NCBI GenBank assembly: GCA_003344405.1
Contig: NOWV01000177.1
Coordinates: 62,001 to 126,000 of the forward strand
Origin: Trichoplax sp. H2
Lineage: Eukaryota; Placozoa; Uniplacotomia; Trichoplacea
Direction of reading: 5' to 3'
Length of the DNA stretch: 64,000 nt
The position numbers and the translations under genes are program-made. Below the pieces are notes generated by a model, which was not told where the DNA came from, did not search any database, and saw only the letters and a program-made list of their open reading frames with translations. Below, piece after piece: positions 22,829 through 34,802 of the stretch (position 1 is the stretch's first letter; every line of letters begins with the position of its first letter).

Positions 22829-25800
22829 ATGGTAAGATTTTATACTATAGGTATTAAAAAATACAATTGATATCGACCTACCCATCCAGATCTTTGAATA
22901 CTGCTATACCGCCGTTAATTCCACATTCAAACTAGTAGTTCTTGCTATCGCCATACTAACGCTACTGGATATTAAAGAAGATCAATGGATGCTAAATCGT
23001 TATTAAATGACGCCAGGTTGCAGACTTTTCATGGATACCATCTCCAACTACCCGTCCAAGGACTAATCGATGAAACCAATGGCATGCAATGGTGTCACAG
23101 TCAAGAAATAATTCTGTAGATATTCAATTTCTCCACCTTCACTCGTCCAACTCGATGATATCAATTTACATTGCATGGCTAATCGACGTAGTTCTCAAAA
23201 TTAATCTACCTTATCGCGCTTAAAATCGGTCATCTTCTACAAGTAGTCAGTGTACAATCATCTTTGTATGAGTTCGAATGATTTGCAATATGATAGCGGT
23301 CTTCCATATCCACTTGTCATCGCGCACAGGTCTTGTGATACAAATACCCAACACATCTAGCATTTTCTATCCGCAATACTATCAATTGGATTTAGAAGGC
23401 ACCGTCCTCTATTGTTAATAACTCAGCCTGTGATGCCCCGAAACATTTCATGAAATAGAAATCACATTATAGTGTATAATAGCCAAATAATATATTTTGT
23501 AACCTTGTTATTTACCGTATTGCCCCAATCCCATTTCCGTTCTTTGCCACTGGGCATAGAGCGCGACACTTCTATTTCCCCGTGATCCATTTCCAAGTAG
23601 GATAGCAATTCTATTAGTATACGCGTTTGCCCTTACCTGTAATGCATACCTAATAAATTACACGATGCTTAATTAAAATATCTCACAATTACAATACGAT
23701 ATGACATTTAATTTGAATACTATACTTAATCAATAGACAAGGATAGTTGTGTCTAATCTTTAAAATTGGGTAATGTTAAATTGGATAGCTGTTCGGTTGT
23801 GCGCTCGTATACTTTGTTTAGATAAAACAACGATTATTTTTCATCTTAACAAAATGCTGTAGTATTCAACTTGATAACTTCAATAATAAATTAGTGTGAT
23901 TTTGACTTAATTAAATGGATAAATAATTTTTAACATGATCGGTACGGTACGTCTTTTCTTGTGGTTTATAGCGCGAGATTGTCTCCATTCATATTGGTCA
24001 AGCTGGTGTACAAATTGGTAATGCTTGTTGGGAATTGTATTGCTTAGAACATGGAATTCTACCTAATGGTCAGCGCTGTGAGGGAACGACCAATAAACAG
24101 CACAAACACTGGTTTTCGGGTGAATCCTTTAGCACATTCTTTAACGAAACGGGTCGAGGACGGTATGTCCCTAGGGCGGTTTTTGTTGATCTGGAACCAA
24201 CTGTTATAGGTAAGAATTTTTCCAATGCACAAACCAGATAGAATGAATCATATACTGTGGCTTTAGTTACATCATGAAACTGTTGTCTACAAGTGACATA
24301 TTCCGTAAACAGGGATGGGTGTTCAATCATTTAGTGTGCACATACATAAAATTGATTAATAACCACGGAAGTTCCTAACTCTTTCTTTCGGCTACTGTAT
24401 CGTGATATTGCTAACTTTTGACTGTCATACTAAATGTTAAATAAATCACTTACGGTACAGACTATTGCGTTGTGTTTTGCTCGTAACACAAATGGAATGA
24501 TTGATCTTCATGCATTAATTACAGATGAAATCCGAACTGGTCCTTACAAACAGTTGTTTCATCCCGATCAAATGTTAACCGGAAAAGAAGATGCTGCTAA
24601 CAATTATGCACGAGGCCATTACACAATTGGAGGTGAAATTATCGACGTTTTTATGGATAGGATCCGCAAAGTGGTAATTTTTTGTCGCTACCATATTGGT
24701 GTAATTTATAGTATAATCAATGTGTAGTTTGATAGATTGGCTATGCATAAAAGTACTTTAGTCATGTTAGCGTTTGTTTGTAATTGCAATAACTATTAAT
24801 GCAAAATGATGTACTGTACGACTAGTAAAAATTATTATCCGCAATAGCCTTACGCTGATTGAAAATTTTATGAGTAATTCGAAATTGAATCGATTTTCGC
24901 TTTGAATCCTCGACTAATTAGCGGTTGAGTTACTAATTACAATTTATCCCAATTAATTTCAAATTTATAGTGTGATCAATGTAGTGCATTACAAGGCTTC
25001 GTATTATTCAACTCCTTAAGTGGTGGGACTGGCTCAGGTTTATCTAGCCTTATTCTTGAAAGAATTACTGCTGATTATGGTAAATGTACTAAACTACAGT
25101 ACGCTGTATCACCCTCGCCGCGTGTTTCTACGTCTGTTGTTGAACCCTATAATGCTGTCTTAACAACACATAGCTGCTTCGATAATTCTGATGTCGTTTT
25201 TCTCATGGATAATGAAGCCATTTATGATATATGCATGAAGAAGTTAGATAAGGATCTTCCAACGTATACTAGTCTTAATCGACTAATATGCCAAATTATA
25301 TCATCCATGTCAGCATCGTTACGATTTGAAGGAGCACTAAATGTTGACTTGAAAGAATTTGAAACTAATTTAGTTCCCTATCCTCGAATCCACTTTCCAC
25401 TTGTCTCCTATGCACCTATTATATCACCAGAAAGAGCCTATCATGAGAGATTAAGCATTCAGGAAATTACTGAGAGCTGTTTTCATACCAGTAATTTGAT
25501 GGTAAAATGTAATCCTCGCCTTGGAAAGTATATTGCTTGTTGCCTATTATATCGTGGCGACGTTGTTCCAAAGGACGTTAATGCTGCTATTGTTAATATG
25601 AAATCGAAAAAACATATTCAGTTTGTTGATTGGTGTCCAACTGGATTTAAAATTGGTATCAATTATCAACCTCCTACTACAGTTCCTGGAAGTGATTTGG
25701 CCCAAATTTCCCGTGCCGTTTGTATGCTTTCTAACAATACTGCTATTGCTGAAGCTTGGTCGTGTCTTAATCATAAATTTGACCTTATGTTTGCTAAACG

Positions 25801-25948
25801 AGCGTTTGTTCACTGGTATGTTGGCGAAGGAATGGAAGAAGGAGAATTTACAGAAGCTCGAGAAGATTTGGCAGCACTAGAGAAAGACTATGAAGAAATC
25901 GGCATTGAAAGTGTCGATGAAGATTCACAATATGATCATGAATACTAG
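22829..25948 (+). CDS. Alpha-tubulin, divergent isotype
   Basis: Exons are 22829-22831 (the ATG alone, donor ATG|GTAAGA), 23972-24209, 24525-24673 and 24971-25948. All junctions are GT-AG and the total is 455 residues against the usual ~450. An intron directly after the start codon is common in animal alpha-tubulin genes. The protein has [22 protein letters not shown], the GTP-binding SGGTGSG motif, [11 protein letters not shown] with the catalytic DLKEF glutamate (alpha Glu254), [15 protein letters not shown] and the helix-12 EGMEEGEF region. It should form alpha/beta dimers in microtubules. The Lys40 acetylation loop is replaced: position 40 is Thr, and the loop is about five residues longer and Lys/His-rich. 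The C-terminal tail is short of glutamates but keeps the terminal Tyr (HEY). This suggests a specialised or fast-evolving isotype. Confidence 0.93.
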
Positions 25949-27060
25949 TTGATAACTACTTTTAATTGAAGTTATGTGGTCGTTGATCATCGATTATAAT
26001 TATTCTAGTGCTGTAGCAATTAATGTTATGAACGATATCTCAATTCTATGCGTTGTAAGTTATATGTTCGGATATCATTCGTATTGATACAAAAGTTTCC
26101 CCCATAATTAATTGGTTCTGATATTACAACTAAAACATCTTTTAAAATATATTTGATAGATATATTTTCTTGCCATTGTTTTATATAGTTCCACGTTTAA
26201 TCTACCTATTGTGTAAAATGATCATTCTATAGTATGTTGTAGTACTCGTCTTTATTACTTAATTAAACCTGCTAACTGCGATATCCACGGGATATAGCAA
26301 TCGATATTTGTATTGTCGACAGATACTGCAGTCTTTCTTGAGTGTATTCGTAGGTTCCATTTTACATGCTTTTGCACCCTAGATTTGTTTAAATCTACGA
26401 TCATTATACTACTGGCGTATCTTTGATGATATTTATCCTATAGACTTTTAAAGTTAGGGATACTTTTTGAAAGTTTAGATACTCGTATAGCATGAATGAA
26501 ACAATTGAAATCAGAGCGGTTTAATGATGAGGCCATGCTAAAATAAACGATTGCATAACGTTACTTAGAGCGTCTTTTAACTATGCCGTAAATCGATTTA
26601 AATCCTGTTTACACGTACACAGGAAGATAGCTGCAATCGTATTAGTGATTGTTGCTAAGATAGTGTAAGTGTCTTCACCATTGCACTTTTTTCCACAACT
26701 CGCTTTGGTAAATAATTAATCGATTAACTCTGGTTGATTTCACTAACTGATAGTAAGTACTAAAATAGGATATTGATGCAAGCAGCGATATTTACGTACG
26801 CTTTGATTGATAAATAGAAATAAATCGCTTCTTTAAGGAAAAATTTTCAAAATTTATTTGCTCAATCGGAGTGTTTCAATTCAAATATATCTAGTAGTAA
26901 ATAAATTAAATTGATTGATGAGTATACCAATTTATCCGTTAGGATCTGCAAAAACTTTGATGTATTATATTAATCGATATTCTAAATGGTGATATAAGTG
27001 TACAGCATATGCATATACCAATACTATATTCTAGATCATGGAGCTTTTGATATTTTATAT
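25949..27060. other. AT-rich intergenic stretch
   Basis: 3' flank of alpha-tubulin. No further gene, RNA or repeat was recognised. Confidence 0.4.
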
Positions 27061-27800
27061 CAGTACAACCAAACTCTTATTCTTTATACCTTTAGCAGCG
27101 CATGCAACACTTTTCCATTACGTTTTATGTGTGGCTGATCATGATAGGCAACGCTATAAACATATTCAGCATTGCTCCCATCAGAATTTTTCGATTTGTA
27201 TCACTATGTACAAACAAACTCTTAGTTTCTAATCTCTATACCTCAAGCAGCGCATGCAACACTTTCCACTAGGTTTTATGTGTGGATGATCATGATAGGC
27301 AACGCTATAAACATATCAAGAATTGCTCCCATCAGAATTTTTCGATTTGTATCGCTATGTACAAACAAACTCTTCTCTATACCTCAAGCAGTGTATGCAA
27401 CACTTTCCACTAGGTTTTATGTATGGATGATCATGATAGGCAATACTTTAAACATATTCAGCATTGCTCCCATCAGAATTTTTCGATTTGTATCACTATG
27501 TACAAACAAACTCTTAGTTTCTAATCTCTATACCTCAAGCAGCGCATGCAACACTTTCCACTAGATTTTATGTGAGGATGATCGTGATAGGCAACACTAT
27601 AAACATATCAAGAATTGCTCCCATCAGAATTTTTCGATTTGTATCACTATGTACAAACAAACTCTTAGTCTCTATACTTCAAGCAGCGCATGCAACACTT
27701 TCCACAAGATTTTATGTGTGGATGATCATGATAGGCAACACTATAAACATATCAAGAACTGCTCCCATTAGTATTTTTTGATCTGTATCACTATATAGAA
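27061..27800 (+). repeat. ~141-152 bp tandem repeat, five copies
   Basis: Five copies are marked by CAGCGCATGCAACACTTTCC (diverged in some), GATCATGATAGGCAA and TTTTTCGATTTGTATCACTA. They start near 27096, 27248, 27389, 27540 and 27684. Period variation comes from small indels near 'cttagtttctaatctctat'. Frames crossing it are repeat artefacts. Confidence 0.85.
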
Positions 27801-28319
27801 ACTTTATACTGAAAAAAAAAAGATACAGCTGCAATTAGCATTCACTCTCTTCAAGTCTAACTAACTGTATTAAGTTAAAATTGTAATTTGCAATCATTCA
27901 GCAATTAATTAAATTGATGAATTTGAACCATTTTCGCCTAATTTTAGATCACTACTGTGTAGCGTAAATACTCGATACATGCATTATATACTGTTTCAGT
28001 TCGTAGTTAGTGCCTTGAGTCATGTGTCGAAAATCATCATATACACACAATACAATGCATTAGCATTGGATGACAATACCGTATGTTGTACTATGCTCAT
28101 TGGGTACCGTACAAACTACGTATGGCCAACAATTGGAATGTGTATGAAAATCGGCTGTAAACTGCCGCCAATAGCGTTCCTATGTAACGGACATAGTATC
28201 CAAGCAGCAGCAGAAAATCATTGCCAACACCATCTAAAAAGGAGTTTCTAGCTGCTAGTTTGGACTTTCATCTGTTGTAACGAACGGAATTCAACATAGT
28301 GGCCGCATAAATCTAAAGT
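27801..28319. other. Stretch with one unsupported 90-codon frame
   Basis: An ATG-led frame at 27979-28251 (+) is open for 90 codons (MHYILFQFVV...). It has no recognised domain and no splice context. I see nothing else here. Confidence 0.3.
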
Positions 28320-29240
28320 AACCTTTACTGGACGGTTCAAGGAGTGCAAGAGGCAAGGAATAAGCTGAATTTGGATCGATTTGGACACCATTGCAAGCTA
28401 TTCGTGAGCAGAAAAGGAGGATCGAGTTTGCATTGGAAATCAGCTAGTGGCGAGATATTCTTAGCAAAGTTGCTGACTAAAATCTGCACAGAGAGAGTTC
28501 CTACTAGATTGGTTAGTTAAAGAATCAAGAAAAAAAGTTAATATTGGATTGATGCAAACGTGTAAGTGAGGATTAACTTGAAAATGAGCATCATAGTCCA
28601 TCTTTAGTTTCATTCTTAGTTGTGATCATTGTGGAATGACCATTGTTGACTAGGTCAGCAAACCAAGCACAGTTTTAAAATAGATGCAGTCGATAGTTAT
28701 TGAATCAGGGAATCGATTGATTTGAACCAGCTTATTTGTAGGTTAGAATTGAAGGAGACAAGTGACAACAAATTCAATTAAATTTTCAGCAACTTCAACA
28801 GCAGAGGTTTTATGGATTAGCTAGATCAGTGGACATTGTGGGTTTCTTCAGGTTAGGTCTAGGTTAAAGGATTGAATTAATCTTCTGTGCTAGCCAAATC
28901 TCTAAAGATATATAAAAAAGAGTTATTAAATCAAGGAATAACTGAATCTAGATCGGTTGACTCGTAGGTTGGGGTTGAATTGAGGGAACTTGTAACAATT
29001 TCAGTTTAGTTCCTCGCAGAGATTTTTTTGGATTGGCTAGGCTGGTAAATTAGAGTGAATTATTTCAAACTTGCGTAAGGAATAAATTGATCTGGGGTCA
29101 GCTTAATCCGTTTATTGGTGGGTTAACTTGGCTAAAGAGAACGTTAAACAATTTCGCTTTAGTTCTCAGTACTTTTTAACTGTAGAGATTTTGCTACATT
29201 GGTAAACAAAGTACATTTTGTTTGACTAAGTCAAGAACTG
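28320..29240 (+). repeat. Old, degenerate tandem repeat
   Basis: Recurring, strongly diverged blocks of about 150-220 bp carry the order 'aaggaataa...ttgat', 'gtaggtt(a/g)g', 'caatttc(a/g)(g/c)tttagtt' and 'gattggcta'. Examples begin near 28660, 28930 and 29080. They are too decayed for exact boundaries. Confidence 0.4.
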
Positions 29241-29439
29241 CGCAATAAATCTTCTCGTATTAATAGCTCAAGTCAAGTGATCGTATTTAGTATTTTACAT
29301 GATTAGGGCAATGGTCAGCCCATCTGGCTGCGGGATAGGTTGTTAGCAAGCTACTCGTCTCTTGGAATGTAGAATTGTATGTTATGTCTACCTACCTATT
29401 ATTGCATTTGCTACCTACATATGTAATGCACATAGAATC

Positions 29440-30480
29440 ATGCTGACGTTAATGCCTGCTTCGCAACGACCAAAGCATCACCTCATTCCTGAAAAGATTA
29501 TACTTAAAGGAAAAACAAGATTAGGAAGGCAAGCTGATATGGTTGATGTGGTCATTAATTCAAATCATTCATTATTAATTAGTCGACTTCATGCCACAAT
29601 CACTCGAAACGAAAGTGGCTACTTCAGCATTGAAAATCATGGCTTAAATGGACTGTTGGTCAATAGTAAATGTATCAAGAGTTGCAATTTATCTCATGGA
29701 GACATTATCGTTTTTGGTGGTGCGGGAAATGGTGCTGTGGTTGGCCAAGAAGTGCAATCTACTCTATCAGAATTGGTCTATCGATTTTGCCAATATACAT
29801 TAGGCGAAGCTAGTTGTACTGTTGATAGCCCTACTGTACATCTTGTTGATGATGATATTGATCAATACGTTGGAGAACAAGCGCAAACAGTTATGCATTC
29901 CAAACGTAAACGCGCCAATAGCCAGGATTCATCAACCTCAACAGAAAAGAAGTCACTAGAGAAAGAGAGCAGTAACTATAACCAAGATTCTTTGTCGGAT
30001 TTGATTGATTTTGTCTGTGAAAATACCTCATTAGATAGCCAGAAGAAACAAGATGATAATAATAATGAAAAACAATCACATAACGAGGAAAATTTTAGTA
30101 AAATTGGTGAAGAATTTACTTGTAGTATATGCCAATCACTTTTAGTTGCTGCCCATTTATTGCCTTGTTCTCACAGTTTTTGCAAAGAATGTATTTATAC
30201 TTGGCTATCTAATCATTCTACATGTCCAACATGTCGAAAGCGTTCTCGTCTATCTCAACTAGTAGCGGAAAAAGTCGTTGATAATGCTATTGCAGTTATG
30301 GCGGAAAAATTTTTAAATGAAGGTGAACTAGCAGATTGGAAATCCCGTTGGAACGACGTCTCTAAGTTTAATTTAAAGTCTCTTTCTGGCAAAGAGAATG
30401 CACATAAAAGGCCAATAGCGAGACGACAGGAAGAATACGAGTTAGACGATGAAGATGATGAAGAAGACGAAGACGATGAA

Positions 30481-30554
<74 letters not shown>

Positions 30555-30948
30555 CTACTATAGCGACACCGATGACGAAGACTTTGAAGTTGACTTTGAT
30601 AATGAGAACGACGAAGACATTAGTTCAGGAAATGCGACAATAAATAATGATCCCTTTGTTATGTACGAAACTGGTGCTGTAACATTCGATATTATACCAA
30701 GTCATGTTATTCTACATCTCCGTTATTCACCGATATCCCGGACTAATTGCAACAAGTGCGGACAAGTTATTACTGTTGGAGCTATTCGATGGACGGCTTC
30801 ATCCTTACATGGCAATAACAACAAATATTATCATTTGCGATGCTTAAGACCAGAACGATCCTACTTTGATACTCATACACTCCGGCTATCTAGTTTTAGT
30901 AGAAGGCAAACGGCCAATATACTAGATTACTTATCAGGAGGGTCGTAA
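29440..30948 (+). CDS. FHA-RING E3 ubiquitin ligase with poly-Asp tract and PARP-like zinc finger (CHFR/RNF8-like)
   Basis: A single open exon of 502 residues starts at ATG 29440. An AG acceptor four bases upstream suggests a 5' UTR intron; a second ATG at 29452 is possible. An FHA domain spans about residues 23-100 (RLGRQ, SRLHATI, NGLLVN) and should bind phospho-threonine. A C3HC4 RING spans Cys228-Cys265 (CSICQ, CSHSFCKECI, CPTCRKR) and should recruit an E2. An acidic region follows (about 335-400), including 25 consecutive Asp encoded by GATGAC/GAT repeats at 30481-30555. Near the C terminus lies CNKCG...YYHLRC (Cys437, Cys440, His465, Cys468), resembling a PARP-type zinc finger rather than the PBZ finger of CHFR. 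FHA plus RING is shared by CHFR, RNF8 and yeast Dma1/2, which act in mitotic checkpoints or DNA damage signalling. The exact orthologue is uncertain. Confidence 0.85.
30481..30555 (+). repeat. Coding (GATGAC/GAT)n microsatellite
   Basis: A pure trinucleotide/hexanucleotide tract encodes 25 Asp in a row inside the FHA-RING gene. Length variation between alleles is likely and would stay in frame. Confidence 0.95.
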
Positions 30949-32406
30949 GTTATTGCAGACTATCTATTTATTTAAGATCCTATTAATTTGGAGAATATAT
31001 TTGCTTTCAACCAAACTTACTGCAGTATTAGAAACATGCTGACAATATTACAGTATTGGATAGGCCTTCTATTTAGTATTTTATTTCCTGGACGAAAGTC
31101 CGATCATTATAACAGCAAGTATTGTAGTGTATTAAGCATTGCTCAACGTCATCGCCCTCCTGTATGAGGCAGATTTACATATGTTTCTAGTTCAATGTAT
31201 GCCATGCGTATGCATGAAATTTTATATTGGTAAGTTAGTCAGCGGATTACATTTGTTCCTATTGATCAATTCTGACATTTTATTATATATTGATGTTCTA
31301 TAGCTGCGCTAGTTATCAGCTTATTGACAAGCTTTGTGTTTGATGAAGTAAATCTACCAAATTTGTAATGTATATAAGATGTGCGTTTCTGTTATTTTAT
31401 TTTGTAATCTGTTGCTCAATATGTTGCATTGGTAAACTAGTTGCTTTTGGATGGTTTGGTTTATTATAAGAATCATGTTCGCCTAATATATTACAGGTAT
31501 AGGTTAATAAGTTATGACATCTCAAAATTAAGAATTCTGCTGATTTACTTTTTTATCATTAATTGCTATTACAGAATAATAGGATGTAATTGTGCTGTAA
31601 AATTGAACGCCTGTATAGAAATGAAAAACCTGTTCTTTATAAGGAGTTTATTGGCACTGCATAATTTATCAGAGATGACTAGTTACTTCATAAGACGGCT
31701 TTGACGGATAAGGGCCTTATTTGAACTACCATCATGACAGCGCACAATAAATTATATTTTAAAAAAACTAAATGTTTGAACGAAGAAAGTTTCCGCTATT
31801 TAATGAAAGAATAATAAACATGAGCTAAGTATTCGCAATTACATTGATGTATATTTGCAAACCTTAACATCTGCTTGATGCCAGTGCTTACGTATTATAG
31901 TTAGCACTAAGCAAATGTTATCATAAATACCCCCTCAATCTGTAAAGGTTTTAGCATCAGGTAATAACTAGTGCCATAGATATTTTGGCATGTTTTTCAA
32001 AATTTATCGACATGGACTGCATGCCACCATTTTTCAATATTTTGCTTACAGTTTTAAGTTTACAGATTTAAAAAATGGTCGCCTCATTTTAGACTAACAC
32101 GTCAATAAATAATTCGTATTTTTAATCAATTTTCTTTATTTATGAATTTGCTCGCGAGTAAATTACAACCTACAATACAGTTGCAGAGTATTTGAATGAA
32201 CATAATTCAATTATCATAAGCTAGGATTGGATATAGTTTCTCCTGTCATTGATAGAATCAAATGAGATGTAAAGCTTATCATACGAATTTTAACATCCAG
32301 CTAGCAAAATCACAAATTCACAGTATTAATTTAATCATTCCTTTTAGTAAGTTTAAACCGTCATTAATTACATGTACTTTAGTATCTGGATCACATATCA
32401 TACTGC
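30949..32406. other. Intergenic stretch between two convergent genes
   Basis: The 3' flanks of the FHA-RING gene (+) and the LDLa/EGF gene (-) meet here. The DNA is AT-rich and I see no exon, RNA gene or repeat. Confidence 0.4.
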
Positions 32407-33675
32407 TTAATAGGACCCTTTCTTAGGCAAGAAGGAAACTTTCGGGAGTGGCTTGTACAGAAATATTCGCTGTATCTCTCTTTTCATAGAACATGTTGGT
32501 CCATACCATCCATACTGGCAATCGCAAGCGCCTGTTTCCTTATTACAAACACCAAATTTACATCGACAATCGTATTGGCAATTGGGCCCAAATTTATCAT
32601 TAGAACAAGGCTGATCACATTTTTCTCCAGTAAAACCTGCTCGACATCGACAACGGCCAGTAGCAATATCACAGTGATCGCCAAGAGCTGGTTCACATTG
32701 ACATTGTGAAAAGCAATCGATGCCAAATCGGTCCTCACCACATGAGCGTTCACATTGACCACCTACTTGGCCTGGCAGACAGATACATTTGCCATCAATG
32801 TGATTACATTGGCCATCATTTTGACAGTTGCATTTCTGCGAGCAGTCAAGTCCCCAACGACCGCGTGGGCAACGTTGCTCACATTTAGGCCCAATGTAGC
32901 CTGGAGTGCAGATACATCGACCAGTAAATCGATCACAATGAGATCCATGTCTGCAATCGAAACAGGTAGAATTACAATTTGGTCCCCAATGTCCTTCTTT
33001 ACATGGTTGCTCGCAAAATTCACCAGTATAGCCAAGAATGGAATCACATTGGCAATAACCAGAGATAGAATCGCAGCTTGCATTATTCGCACAGTTACAA
33101 ATGGATCTGCATGACAAGCCAAATGATCTTGCAATGGAAGCGGAGCATGGCTTTTCGCATCGAGGACCTGTCCAACCTTCATTGCATCTGCATTCACCAG
33201 TGATATGATCGCAAAGACCATTACTGCTACAGCTGCATACTTCTGCACAGTGTCGACCATAATGTCCAATTGGACAAGGTAGATTACAACGCGGGCCGAT
33301 CCATCCTGGAAGGCAAGTACAGTTTCCAGTGATTGCATGACATGTTGCATTATTTGAGCAGAAACATTTCTCTCGGCAGAAAAGTCCAAATCGTTCATCG
33401 GGGCATTGACATGTTTGCTCATCAGATCCATCTTTACAATCTTTGACGTTATCGCAAACTAGAGTTATATCGATACACTTTCCAGATAGACATCGATGCT
33501 GATGATGACCGCAATATTCCGGTAGCTTTGCGTAAGACGATGCTAAAAAAGCGATTGCATAATTATAAAGAAATTAGCTTGAAATTAATAAATGGACTAT
33601 TTTAATTTTAATTTTACCTGCAGCAAAACTGACTGCAAAAGCAAGTACGATCAATGAATTTGTAGTGAAAGCCAT
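32407..33675 (-). CDS. Secreted LDLa plus seven EGF-like (MEGF/laminin-type) repeat protein
   Basis: Two exons, 33675-33618 and 33542-32407, joined in phase 1, give 397 residues. Exon 1 is a signal peptide (MAFTTNSLIVLAFAVSFAA) cut by the intron, a common arrangement for secreted proteins. Residues ~30-64 form an LDL-receptor class A module with six Cys and the Ca-binding DCKDGSDE motif. Seven eight-cysteine EGF repeats of the MEGF10/SREC type follow (pattern CxxGxxGxxC...C.C....CD..TGxCxC..G..G..C). The third carries an insertion (SASIARSFG). The protein ends in a short basic tail (SMKREIQRIF...KKGSY) with no membrane helix or GPI signal, so it should be secreted. MEGF-type repeats are found in scavenger and engulfment receptors. 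A soluble LDLa version could act as an opsonin or matrix protein, which is inference. Confidence 0.9.
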
Positions 33676-34802
33676 TATCAATTCTACTGAAGGAAAGAGA
33701 AATTACATACGGTTTAGCTAAGATGAATGAAGTATATAATCTTTTCCAGAGAGAATTCGCAATCTATTTCGGTTACTGTACTGTTATTACTTTTATATCT
33801 GGTAGGTGTCAAATGTGAGATTTAACACCGTCGTGTTTTTAGGTAGCCTTGATCATTTGGTGCTATTGCTTATTTCGCAATCTGAAGATGTCGATCTGTT
33901 CAAAACCTGTCTTCTTTACAGTAAACTAAAGTACTACTGTCGAATCGATGAACGAGATGCAATCGTCTTTAATATTAGGATGTACTCTAAAGATACGATC
34001 ACAAGCTTTTACCGATACAGCTATGACTAATTAATATAATTAGCTGCAGGTATAGGGTGACTTTAATGAAATATTAAAGGAATTACTACCAATTAAATAA
34101 AGCAGAAAGGTATACAAATATACCTAATATGTTATTTCACCTAGCTAATTAGATATTTATTAACAACTTCTAAGGAAGGCGAATCAGAAAATACTGGGCA
34201 ATTGCGATCGAATTATTTACTTTCAACTATCTGTCCAATACATTTTTGGCCGAAAGCATAACAATTTCAAAATTCGACAACAGAACGCTTTATTTACAGA
34301 TTAAATATCTCCAAACGCTAATATAAGCGTTGGTCAGCCAGTATAAGGTGTTCAACATCACGGCTACTAATCTTGAAAAATAGTAATAGCGTTCAGTTAT
34401 AGTGTAACGTTGATGCTATCTATTTACTAAAATATCCGTAGTACAGTACCAGAGTCCAATAGTGGATTATAATGGAACTGAAAAGTAAGAAAGAATCGCG
34501 CACAAGATGCGGCAAAGCATATATTCATGATCAACTTTAAATCAACATTATAATGTATATAAAAGTGTAAAAAATTAGTAATTGCTAATATCCTAGTTAT
34601 TTGGCATAAATATTTACAATGAGATAATTAAGCGCTAATGAGTATATTACTATTCACATGGAAACGCAAGAATACGCGATAAGATTTAAATTTCGTGATA
34701 GGCATCACGCTCAATATTTTGGCATTACATCGTTTCCAATTCGAAAGGATTAAAATTAAAATTTTAACTACAAGAGGATATAATTGACAACATAATACTA
34801 AG
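33676..34802. other. Intergenic stretch
   Basis: Lies between the promoter side of the LDLa/EGF gene and the 3' end of POC1. Short frames (for example 33806-34030) have no splice or domain support. Confidence 0.4.

Noticed and set aside
23935-23946. ATG at 23935 as the alpha-tubulin start (ATG ATC GGT ACG, donor GTACGT)
   Set aside because: It would need an intron of only 25 bp. The ATG|GTAAGA at 22829 fits the usual tubulin intron after the start codon far better.
27061-27800. Regular direct repeats that could suggest a CRISPR-like array
   Set aside because: Whole 141-152 bp units repeat without variable spacers, and the context is a eukaryotic genome.
32763-33431. Long alternative frames on both strands across the LDLa/EGF gene (for example 222 codons on the minus strand)
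   Set aside because: They are shadows created by the regular Cys-codon pattern. The true frame shows LDLa and EGF cysteine spacing throughout.
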